Assembly: GCA_001986395.2 (NCBI GenBank)
Contig: MQVO02000001.1
Location: 868,001 to 932,000 of the forward strand
Direction: 5' to 3'
DNA: 64,000 bases
Origin: Irpex lacteus
Lineage: Eukaryota > Basidiomycota > Agaricomycetes > Polyporales > Irpicaceae
Part shown: positions 22,431 through 32,998 of the stretch, piece by piece
Layout: each line of letters starts with the position of its first letter
Numbering within the stretch: the stretch's first letter is position 1
Notes under the pieces: generated by a model
Seen by the model: the letters and a program-made list of their open reading frames with translations, nothing else
Told to the model about the DNA's origin: nothing
Database searches by the model: none
Position numbers and translations under genes: made by a program

Positions 22431-23805
22431 AGTCTTAGACAGATCGTCAGCCGCATATGTAATCCTTACTGAGCTCGGCCCAGCGAAGAACCTCTGTCGG
22501 TTTGCCTCAATCAGTAGTGCGCGTAGAGTGACCTGTGTCTGTGTCGGCATCAAACACCTGGCCGTATACGAGCATCCTGTCATGTACATGTCAAGGTGTA
22601 CCTATAGAATGGCAATCAATGAAATGCCGCATCATAGGAAGCAGACTAGTCACAGACACTATCACGACGCACCTTTAACTCAATCCCTTCATGCCTCTTA
22701 ATTGCGTCTCCTAATCTCATGTGCTTTGTGCAACCGTGCCCATGGTTGATTTGAGACGCTTCAACCGTGTAATAAGGTGGCTGGCGCACGGTTCCGCTGT
22801 TTCGAGTGACGGTCGAGGACTCGGACTCGGATGGCAGTCACTCATGCTGGTGTCGGAGCGCTGGCTGCACTGATCCGTCCTCTGGCTTCATAAACAAAGC
22901 AAAATAACGCATTTCCGTCTCGGGAAGTACCGCTCGCCGGCGCCAGTCGCCTTCAACTTGTTCTTGTATCCGAACTAGGCTGAACCTAGTTTACCAGCCA
23001 CCCTTCATCATGCATGTCGCTCTGCGGAAGATACAACCATTCTTTACGAGCATGAACTGCTAACTAGAAAAACCGCTCATAGTAAGTATTTCCTTCGATG
23101 AGATGTCAAACCCCGCTATCCAGGTTCGAGTTCAAGATGCTGTATCAGATTCACGATTGGCAGTCGTATCTTTTCCAGTTTTGCACTGTTGTAAAAACAG
23201 GGTACGAGACCACAATCATTGGGCTTGGCACACACCGAAGATCAGGCACACTTTGAACATTCGCATGCTCGCTCGGGATTTGGGAACAGTTGCCAGCGAG
23301 AGCCGCCGATTCTTACAAGGATCGTCGGTTGACTCATGTTGAAATAGATCGAGCACAGACCCTATGGACCTGTAGACCCAGAACAGTAACCTCAGTGAGT
23401 TCAGTTATCTTCAGCAAGTATTGTTACTTATACTTGCTGACCACGTTCGTTCATCTCTTTCTCTCTGGATCTAGAACCGGTTTGACCGCGGATATCTGTC
23501 TAATCTTTGACAGGGCTGTTATCATCCTGCCAGATACTTGTATTGTCTCTCGTAAGTTTCTCAAGTTATGGCATGCTGTGACTGTTAGACACTGACACTT
23601 CTATAAGCAGATGTGAACCCCGCATGACAGCTTACATTTGCTTGAGTCATAAGTCGGTCTACCTAAGTCTCGCCTGCGTGGTCTTCGGGACACATCTGTC
23701 GTTATTCGCGCCGCTGAAGTCAAGCCCATGACGCTCATCACCCTTATAAACCAAACAATAGCGGTCATTTTGGAACGACAAGAACTGAAGTGCTCAACCT
23801 TCGAT
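22431..23805. other. Intergenic, no gene seen
   Basis: About 1.4 kb between the OMT1 flank and the WSC gene. Short open frames only, with no family match recognised. Confidence 0.45.
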
Positions 23806-24589
23806 ATGCTTTCTCGGGCTGCAAGTTTTACCATTACCATCGCTGCTTTCGCCGCTATGGCGAATAAGGTCAATGCCCAAGCTCCGGTCTGCACGGGCGG
23901 CCGCTCAATTACGCTCTGCGCCTGGCACATCAGGCCGTATTCCGACAACGCGTACACCTGGAGTACAGGCCCATTCTGTAACTTCACTGCAGCTCCTACT
24001 GCCCTCATTGCCGATAACGTCGAACAGTATGACGTTGGCTTCGATTGGTGAGCTCTCCTCTGCACCATGTAACGACTTCCAGAAGGATAACGCCGCATAC
24101 GTAGCTCTCCGCCATACGTTGCAACTTGCTGCGACCATTGGACCAGTGAGTTCTTGTTCTTGTTTCTCATGCTTACATTCAATATTTAACACCTTACTGG
24201 TAGGCTGTGCCAATGCCGTAGACTGTACAGGCCCCGAAACACCGTTACCAGAGACAAGCACAGACCTCGACGGGGAACTCCCAGATGACTGGGTGACAGC
24301 CGTACCCTGCGCCGTAGACAACGCCGACCGCGTGCTGGCCAATACCATCGTGACGTACCTGCAGAGCAACACCCCGTACAGGTGTGCAGAATCATGTATC
24401 GAGAAGGGGTATCAGTACGCTGGCGTCGAGTATGGCGACGAATGTTACTGTGGGACAGGATACACGGGTGGTGTAAAGCCGCAAGCGGCGGATCCGGCAG
24501 AGTGTAGCATGACTTGTCCAGGGTCTTATTATTATAGCTGTGGGGGATCATGGAGGATGCAGATCTTCAAGGCACCAACGGCGCCGTAG
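23806..24589 (+). CDS. Secreted WSC-domain protein
   Basis: Three exons: 23806-24047, 24105-24145 and 24204-24589 (222 aa). The N-terminal 25 residues (MLSRAASFTITIAAFAAMAN then KVNAQ) form a signal peptide. Cysteine-rich segments follow, then one WSC domain at about residues 130-217, seen in YRCAESCIEKGYQYAGVEYG, ECYCGTGY, AECSMTCPGS and YSCGGSWRMQIF. WSC domains bind carbohydrate and occur in cell-wall sensors and secreted enzymes; here there is no membrane segment after it, so the protein is likely extracellular or wall-bound. The first intron (24048-24104) was placed at the only acceptor that avoids a stop, giving a Cys-rich exon 2 (CSPPYVATCCDHW). Exon 2 is the least certain part. Confidence 0.78.
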
Positions 24590-25148
24590 ACAAAGATTAG
24601 TCACTGGCGTTCTACAATGTAGGTTTACCTTACTCATGAAGCCCAGATTTGCAGTATCCCGACAACCTATGTTGACTTTATGTATTGTAATTCCAAGTTC
24701 ATACAACCTATAATAGCTCAGCAGCTCTTAACTATGGGGTAGAACTTACATTACCCTTCCCTTCCCGTGAATAGTCGGGAGACTTCAAGTTGATGAATAT
24801 ACCAATCCATTATCACTCGCGTAGTATTATGTTCCTGATTACTCTCATGTGAAGCAAACATGGTTTCAACTTGCAGTTCAGTGTTGGTTCACCTATTCCC
24901 TCTAAATTTAACGTCCGGTTCAGTATTGGTTCAGCACAGAACTTCAAGTTGTTTGGGCGCCACTGGCAGGGCCAACGGGCTTCGTCCGTTTTGGGTTTGA
25001 AGGCGCCTACTGAGCAGACAAGCTTTCTCACGACTCTCATCAACGCACGACCTGAGGTTTGCGCCTTTCAAGGTCTTTCTTATCCTCATACATGCATCCA
25101 TCTCGACGTGGCCGGGAAAAAACGGTGGGGGATAACCTATATAGCGAC
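24590..25148. other. Intergenic, no gene seen
   Basis: Holds the WSC 3' end and the RTT109 promoter. Contains a short imperfect repeat of TTCAGTGTTGGTTCA / TTCAGTATTGGTTCA at about 24882 and 24919. Confidence 0.4.
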
Positions 25149-26804
25149 ATGGATCCTGCAGTTTCAGTCTTGAGGAATTACTTACTCGCATCGCTGCAGA
25201 AACTCCCCGGCACTCGGGAATTCCACATACACGTCTTAGTGTCCGCTCCGCGGAAACATACGGGGCTCTTTCCATATGCTCGTCCGAAGCCTCGGGTGTA
25301 TCTGCAAGATATACTAGTCTTGCTGTCTGAGCAAGAGAAGCCGGACGCGCCGCATATATTCGTGACAGCGTTGGAGGTCAACGTCTATAACGCTCCCTCA
25401 ACATCATGTGGGGTAGTCTATGTCTCGAAAGTTGACTCTACTGGCCAAGGTATCTTGCCATCGCCGACACCTACGCTTGTGAAGGCGTTCTTGACGTACT
25501 ATGCTGATCCCGCCACCCGGCCCTTCCGCGTCGACACCCTGTGGCTGCAGCTTTTCGCTCGTGCCCAGAGTCAGTACTTGTTCCCCAACTCTGCGGATTA
25601 CCCAGGAAAGAAGCCGCTCACAGATGTCAAGTTGTGCGCTTGGTGGAAGCGCATATTTGGCCATGTGGCTGAGGAGGTAGCTGAGCGGGTGAAGAGCGCG
25701 AAGCTGGGGTTATACTACGTCCTTCCCGGGTTAAATGAGTTAGAGGCAATCAATGCATTACAGCTTACCTCTTCCACCACATCTCTTCCCGATCCAACCA
25801 AGTCAAACCCGGTTTCTTGGAAGTACGGTCATCAGTACTCGCAAACGGAACTTCCTCTACCGTGTCCACCTAGCAAGGTCGGACTGAACCTTGGCCACTT
25901 CATTCCCTCCTTTGACGACGACCCCAAGTCGCGGTTTATCGACGAGATTGCATTCACGACGGAGGAGCCCGGGATTCGATCGCCAGAGCGGAAGCGGTCA
26001 AGGACGTTCAATGAGAAAGATGAAGAGTCGAGCAAGCCCACGGATGTCGCGGACAAGGAAGGCACAAAGGACAAGGAAGAGAAGATTCAGGGGGAGCTGG
26101 GAAAAGTCACGGCTGACGAGTTCTGGGAACGCATGTCGTTCAGACAGGAGTGCATTGCGGGAGCGATCACGGGCTTTTTCGCTTTGGGAATACATGTTCC
26201 TCCAGATACAAATTCTCACCCTTCCTCAGCTCCTTCGCCATTGGCACCCCAACCTGGTCAAGTACCACCGAATCTAGTTCGTCGCCTTGTCGCATCGCTA
26301 CTCAATGGGCACGAATTCTCAACGGCAGAACGTGCGGTGCGAGCCACCGAAACCCTCGAAAGTGCGATCAAGGGGTTGTGCGAGAACATCGCTCCCTCGT
26401 CGTCCAGACCTCCCAATTCATCGACTTCTTCCTCTACCGGCGGCACGTCAAATACAACTCGGTCGGCTCCGTTGTTACTCCGAGGAGATAGAGATTCAAC
26501 GCCGGAACCGCCCTCTGTTAACACGACGCTCGACGTCCCGCGCACCCCGCCTCCCAAACGTAAAGGCGGGGCTTCTTTACCCCCAGATATCTCCCCAAAT
26601 CCATTCCCTGATCCCGTGGCTTCTCTCGAGACGTACCTTCAGCACATCTACGGCTCTGTCGCGGTCAATAACCCTGCATTGCCTCCCAAGGTCCCCGCTG
26701 TTGATACAAGCCAGAACGGGGATGCACAGGCCGCCTCTGCGTCAGCGCAGCCCGCAGTGAACGTTCTGGCTGTGCGGAAGAAGAAGCGAAAGGCGGATGC
26801 TTGA
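25149..26804 (+). CDS. RTT109: Histone acetyltransferase RTT109
   Basis: Single exon, 551 aa. RTT109 (KAT11) is the fungal acetyltransferase that, with histone chaperones, acetylates H3 K56 (and H3 K9) on new histones during replication and repair. Recognised blocks are FHIHVLVSAPRKHTGLFPYA near the N-terminus, PHIFVTALEVNVYN with SCGVVYVSKVDSTGQG, LVKAFLTYYADPATRPFRVD, LWLQLFARAQSQYLFPNSA, and KPLTDVKLCAWWKRIF. The MSFRQECIAGAITGFFALG block lies further on. The C-terminal third is Pro/Ser-rich and ends in a lysine-rich nuclear-localisation-like motif (RKKKRKADA). An upstream in-frame ATG at 25059 exists; the ATG at 25149 (MDPAVSVLRNYL) fits the family start. Confidence 0.92.
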   Translation: MDPAVSVLRNYLLASLQKLPGTREFHIHVLVSAPRKHTGLFPYARPKPRVYLQDILVLLSEQEKPDAPHIFVTALEVNVYNAPSTSCGVVYVSKVDSTGQGILPSPTPTLVKAFLTYYADPATRPFRVDTLWLQLFARAQSQYLFPNSADYPGKKPLTDVKLCAWWKRIFGHVAEEVAERVKSAKLGLYYVLPGLNELEAINALQLTSSTTSLPDPTKSNPVSWKYGHQYSQTELPLPCPPSKVGLNLGHFIPSFDDDPKSRFIDEIAFTTEEPGIRSPERKRSRTFNEKDEESSKPTDVADKEGTKDKEEKIQGELGKVTADEFWERMSFRQECIAGAITGFFALGIHVPPDTNSHPSSAPSPLAPQPGQVPPNLVRRLVASLLNGHEFSTAERAVRATETLESAIKGLCENIAPSSSRPPNSSTSSSTGGTSNTTRSAPLLLRGDRDSTPEPPSVNTTLDVPRTPPPKRKGGASLPPDISPNPFPDPVASLETYLQHIYGSVAVNNPALPPKVPAVDTSQNGDAQAASASAQPAVNVLAVRKKKRKADA

Positions 26805-29800
26805 CGCGTGATAGACAGTCGTGGTAGAAGATTCTGTTCTTGACTCTCATTGCTGGATTTTTGTTGGTATGTGCAATCTGCCTCTTTGACAGCGCGTGGA
26901 ATGCCAGCTGAAAGATGGTTATCCAGATGACTGATCTTATCTGTCGTGTATACTAGATTGATTGGGCGTGTCGGTGTATGTCCCGATGCGGAATACATCT
27001 ACCTCTGCTCTTCTGCTCCTGTGTATCACATCCAAGATCGAGCGCATCACACGTGTTCCTAGGTATTTGTCGTATCTCCGTCCCGAGCTGCCCAACCGTG
27101 TCCAACTAGGCCTCTTACAAGATGGCGAAAGTTGAACTTGCATTCAATCGTTCATCGACGCTAAGTTTGAATCTCACATGGGGTGCGTTCACTCGATTAC
27201 CGTCGTGGGGTGATCGTCGTTCATCATCTTGGCTGCGGGTTGAAATACCATTAGTCACGATGCGCCCATAGTATGGTGTGCGCATTGCAATTGGTCTGTT
27301 GACGTTATCTGGGAGATGACAACGTTCACGCTAGATGCAAACTTTAGATCACCTTACTCGAGCTCCACCTCTCTATCCGGCTTAGGACGTTCTTCCGCTG
27401 GTTGTGTTTTCGAATTCATGTTCTATGTCTTCCTTCTATCTTTCTTATATTGCGCAGTGTTTGCGAGCGGTGTGCTGTTGCATTTCGAACAATTTTTGGG
27501 ATCTCCCGTCTGCACCGAGCGAGGTATGTCCCTATCGCGTTGTTAAGCCCAAGGACACAAACTGAATATGGCGTTTTCTGATCATTCAAAGTGACGTTAA
27601 CCTTACTCGCTCGTGTTGAGGACGGTGATGCTTATACACAGGCAGGCCTTCATAACATGAGCCTAAGTGACTGAGCCCACCCCGATATCAAGCTTCGCAT
27701 TGCTCAGGTGACCGCGTAAGAGCTTGACTTGAATCACATCTGACCGGGCTGATTGGCCATAGACAGATACACCGCATCGCACTCATCACCTATCAACTAT
27801 CAACAGATCAATACCTGGTCCTGTACTCAATGTACTGTACTTGGCCCGCGTGATCGCGTTCGAAATATGCAACAGAAGACAGCGCAGGAGCACAGTTTCT
27901 TCCGGGCATTATAACAAGCTGCCAAGGCAACAATTATAAGGTGGGATGTGCCAGGGCGGCGTGGAAACGCACATATTCGAGGGAGAAGGCGCTGTGGGTG
28001 ATAGAAAACGGTGACTTCCAATTGCGAATGGCCACGGGTAGTTGAACCACACAGGAAGATGATCAGGATTGCTTATGACAATGAAGTTGTGTTCAGTATT
28101 GGACACTGAGTACTGATGTGCTACCTATAACTGGGTAAGTCCCTCACTACGTCAATTCTTGTGTTTATACAGTACCGAGAATGATATGTTTCTATGACAG
28201 CATCACTTCACCCACTCATACATTATTCTATCATCATACATCATGGCATCATGGTTCATATGCGTGCGGATGTAAACCGTCTGAACCTCAAATATAGAGG
28301 AGCTGCTAGCAGGAGGCACTCCATACGCTTTGTGGCATCTTGAATACACGCTGCGTACTCCTATTGATGAGGTGAGAGGCCACGTTTACTATGAAACATC
28401 AAACTCATTCTTACTTGCCTGATAAAGCAGGTGGCTCATGGAGAACTCGCGAGCCTCGTGTCATCAAAATATACTACATCAATATTGACCCAACCACTAC
28501 CGGCTCCGGGACGTCAGCCGGTTACAGAATGTCGCTCCTGCTTGTTGCCTGGTATACAGCCTCGCTCGGTCGTCAAGAAACGCGGCAACGGGACTGCATG
28601 ACTACGGGTTCGACGGCGATTACATAGCGTCATATTTGGTCGCTCTGTGCAGATCAGGAGCGATCAGGAGATTCAATGTCGCCCATCTGTATGGGAGCAG
28701 TAAACTACGTTACCTCGGAGATTCCTGATCGTACTGTGCAGGTTTGGCTCGTTGAACCTTCACGCAATTTTTCTCTTTCGAGTAAGTACGGTGTTCCCTC
28801 GTGTTCCTGACTCTGGGCCAGGAAGGCACCAGACGCAATACCCTTCTTTCCATAATTCCAGGTTCTCTCAGGCTCGGAAGCAAAAGCTGAAATGAGGGCT
28901 GTGGAATGAAGAAGTGAGCAGCGGAGGGTTCTGGAAGTGGATGGGTGAGATTGCCCATTCACAGAAAAGGAGGCTCCTGTGTGTAATCTCTTCCGTTGTA
29001 CCGGCGGGTTCCTTTGGAAGCAGGCGTAACTGCTTGCGAGATCACTTGTGATTTTTAAAATTGGGCTGTGGTCAAAATGGAGGCTGATTACGGCGGTCAG
29101 ATAGACATTTCGTAAATTTGAAGACGTATGAGCGGTTGGACGTCTCGGAGCGATGAAAGAGGTTAGTCTAATTATGTACTTACAGGGATGATTGTCACCG
29201 TCAAACGACTTCAAACGGTCAAAGGCCTGTCAGATCTGTCCCTGTCCCAACAGGAGATCTGCTCAAAGGTGCTCGGCGACCGCATTGAAGAGCGGAAGAT
29301 CGCGTTTATAGACAGGCACAGTAGGGTGTCACCCCGGCCGATGAACTAGTGCATAGACCGAAGCAGGTCGTGCCTTTATTTTGCGCAAGAACGTACTTCC
29401 AAGTAGCCGGATTATGACAGGAAGGTAAGCAGGTGTGTGAGCCCCGAGATGAAAGGAGAACAAGTGCGAGAGCAAAGGCGAAGTACGCAGAGTGGCCGAA
29501 GATCTGATTGGACTGCAGAGAGTTCTTCGCGTCATGCAAGAGTACGTACAGCACAGGGGTGCGAAGTTTACTTGAATTCGAAAAGTACAAAGGACAGCTG
29601 CGGAGGATATTGGCGGAGGTGAAAGAACAACATCCCCGAAAGAGTCGAGGACGCGCCTGATCTGGACAGAGGCAGTTTCAACTTTCTCGCAGCGGACAAA
29701 GATGGCTAACCTTGGCTAAGCAAAGATGTCGGGCGTGGGCAGATGCTGAAGAGTTCTAGGCTGATCGATAGAAGATATTCGAATGAGGGAACAATCAATG

Positions 29801-30477
29801 AGACTGATAACAGGCTGCTTCGATGGTTAGCGTTGGGAACGTTGAGATGGCACCGGGCAGAGACCCGCTCCCAGGGTGTCTGGCCATCGCCATCGGATGG
29901 AAAAAACGGCTCGCGGTGGCACACAGCATGGCGGGGGTGTCTTCGTGATATGGAGTTGGCAGAAGAGTGATGAAGTATGCAGATGTGTAACATTTCGTAC
30001 GTGTTGCAGGATGGCAATTTCTGATGGCCAAAGGGCGTTAGTGGCGGATGCCTACGGGATGAGACAACCATGTTTCGCTCAAGTCAAACCCTCTTTTTTA
30101 TTTTCCTTGGCTGCTGCGTTGCGATCGGCCAATAAACATGCCAATAGTGATTTCTAGTAGTTGTTAGCCAGGGCTGATTGAGTGCAGTGGAAAAGTAAGC
30201 ACAGACACCTTGATGCACGGGCGAATAAGAATTTTGATACAGCCGATGCAGGTAGCGAGCTGAACCTTGTTATAATTGACAGCTCCCGTTTCGTTGTTTC
30301 CCTTTCGCCGTTGATCTCCTTGCCCTCTCTTTCTCTCCTCCTCCCATCTCCTCCTCACGTCGCCTGAGCCCTCTTCGTCGCTGTCCGCCACAGCGTCCAG
30401 GCCATCCGACGCCACCCGCCCACATACCCCGCCGCGGTGCCATCATATATTGCTCTCGACCCTGTTCACGCTCGTGC
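26805..30477. other. Gene-poor region, nothing supportable
   Basis: About 3.7 kb. Open frames are under 130 codons, overlap on both strands and lack coding-like codon choice or splice partners. The last 200 bp (about 30290-30420) are strongly pyrimidine-rich, consistent with the promoter and leader of the gene at 30478. A decayed element cannot be excluded, but no terminal repeats were seen. Confidence 0.5.
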
Positions 30478-32998
30478 ATGACTCAAACGCAAGGAGAAAT
30501 GACAACGCAGCTACCCCAGTCGCTCCCTTCTTTCGCGCAGACGTTTGGTGGACCTTCTCTCAACCGACTTACCGACGTCAACAACGCGCTGCCTCCTATT
30601 CAACACCGACCTTCGCCTATTGATCGAAGCCGCTCAGCACATACCTCACCTCAACCATCATCAATGGGAGACCATAAACAAAACGCTAGGAAACGCTTGC
30701 ACTCTGAGAGCACTATAGCAGATCCAGGAGATACCACAGGTGGCGAGTACGTTCAATCTTTTGTGCAACATAAGTCTGCGTATCAGAGGTTGATGCAAGA
30801 ATACATTGCCCGTCCAACTACAGAGAACGCCGATCTCCTCGGTCAGTCAAAGTGAAAGAGGAACGCGACTCGGATGACCTCCCGCCGCCCAAGCTGGCTG
30901 CGCCTGTCGCAGTCTCACAGAAGACAGGCGCACCCGCGCAGCCCTCGTCGTCCTCTTCGTCCCCGAACCCCAATCCGTCAAAGAAGCGAAGGATGACGAT
31001 TACCGGCATCAATACCGATGTTCGAAGGCCTTCTGTCGACAGTGGTATATCCCCAGTTGTTATGGGACTCACAATACCACCAGATGATCCTACAGCTCTG
31101 GAACAAGTCCGCTCCATGGTCAACTTGAAACATCAACAGCAGGCTCTCATTGAGTCTCGACGAGGGAGTTTGGCTAATAGCGTCGTACCACCCTCAGCTC
31201 CTCCTGACGTCAACATCGTCAACTCATTGTCTGCTTCTGACGACCGCGCTTCATCTTCTAAACCATCAACAAGAACTCCCAGGCGTAGCCCGAACCTTCC
31301 ACCTACCTCGGCTCCTCCCAGGCGAGGTTCTATCGTTGCTGCATCTGCCGTCGCACCTCCCCCGCCGCATCAGCAACAACATCAGCAACAACATCATCCC
31401 CAGGCAGCCATGCCTGTTGAGAGAAAGCCGAGTCCTCCACCCGTCTCAGTCCCGATATCGGCTCAACGAACTGCGGCCAGGCCAGCTACCGACTCGCCGC
31501 CTACGCTAACTCACGTTCACATTGCTGGTCCGGCTACCCATATCCCAACTCCTCAGCACTCTCTTCCACCACCACCGATCAGTTTCGCACGGAAGCGAGC
31601 CACGCGCCAGCTCGGAAGTGTGAAAGGCAAGCCCGCTGACATAGTTATTAGCCCTCGACACCCTCAAGAGAGTACTCTGCAGCCCATTATTCAGAGTGCG
31701 CCTCCAATTCCTCGAGGAGGACAGTCGCAGTCTCTTCCTGGACGATTTCCGTTCATGGCGCTACCGAGTGTACCGCCCGTCATGGGAACTGGACAACCTC
31801 CCAAGCGTATCTCTACAGGACCAGTGCCTCCTACTCCCACCCGTCTTTCCACACTTCGCCAACCTGTTGTCGGTCCTGCTGCGACTGGGCGCTCTCCTCC
31901 TGCTGCGTCTGTTCCGATTGCATCGTCGCTTGTCCCCCTACACCTGCTTCATTGCATCACCCAGGGTACACAGGAGAGAAGTCCGCTTTCCTAGCGCCTT
32001 TCGAGGCTTTCTATGATGCTTTGAACGACTCGAAGCAACTGAAGGGCTGGCTCGGTGAACAGCTGCAGAAGTCCAATGCCTTGATCTCGTCGCTCCAACG
32101 CCAACAAGAGCAGATGGAGGACTCAGTGCGCCAACTCGTCGATAAGAAGATGGCGTCTATGCGAAGCGAAGTATACGATCTCAAGATGCGCGTCGACGAA
32201 TTGGAGACGCAGCTTCGTCATGCTCGGGCGCAGGGATTCAGTCCCAACCTCAGCTCTTCCACAACACGAGACAAAGGCAAGGCGAACGGCTACGCGGTCT
32301 CCAGTCCAGTAGTGGGCCCTTCTGTGTCGGAGGCCTACCATTTCCCACCTATCGACCCTCAGCAGCAGCACCATCAAAGACGTCCTGAGCCGATCAGGAG
32401 AGTCTCGTCGCCTGCGAGTGAACAGCAGAGCATATCGCAGACTGGATCACCTGTTCCATTTGATATTAACAAAAGGATGAGCGTGTCTGCGATGAGACAT
32501 GAGCCTCCTCCGAGTCAGCCACATTCCCAATCGCAGGTCCACGGCTCCCCGTCCACAAGAGGCTCGACTCGCGACAGGGCCGAGAGGGATCTGCCGCACA
32601 ATCTCCCGCCACACCCGTCCGTCCATCGCGAGCGTGAACACGGAAGCGGGAGTACCGGCGGATGGTCGCCGCGAGCTACCAAGCTAACCCTGCCCACGTC
32701 TTCTGCGAGACATTCCTTGAGTCAAAGTACGAGCGCGCTAGGCAGGCGGTCATCTGTCGACCGCGGATCGGGACATGGACATGGACATGCCAGGCATGAT
32801 AGCACGAGCTCGGTGAGATCTTCCCACCAACACCATCACCAGCATCACGCTCCGCCTCCTGAGAAGCGTCGGGCGAGTCCATCACCTGAGGCGGACGAGG
32901 AGGGGAGGCCCTCGCGGCATTTTGCCGAGCAGGAACGTGCCAGTGTTCCGCAGCCGGGACAAGGGGAGAAGGCCAGATCGGATATGGATACGTCTTAA
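30478..32998 (+). CDS. Pro/Ser/His-rich coiled-coil protein, frame broken at 31934-31938
   Basis: A long low-complexity protein (about 814 aa) conserved-looking among basidiomycetes but of unknown function. Likely exon 1 is 30478-30746, then an intron with donor at 30747 and best acceptor at 30823 (alternatives 30788 and 30799), then 30824-32998. The N-terminus is Pro/Ser-rich with KRRMTITGINTDVRRP. After LHHPGYTGEKSAFLAPFEAF comes a coiled coil (about 32020-32230, QLQKSNALISSLQRQQEQME and on), followed by a Gln/His/Ser-rich tail with KKRR-like basic patches. Two open frames, 30852-31994 and 31952-32998, overlap and are joined only by a one-base shift at the C5 run 31934-31938. No well-formed intron bridges them. 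The protein is probably nuclear, a guess from composition. Confidence 0.55.

Noticed and set aside
30747..30823. A second frameshift in the coiled-coil protein near 30840.
   Set aside because: Here a good GT donor (GA|GTACGT) and an acceptor preceded by a pyrimidine stretch restore the frame, so an intron is the simpler reading.
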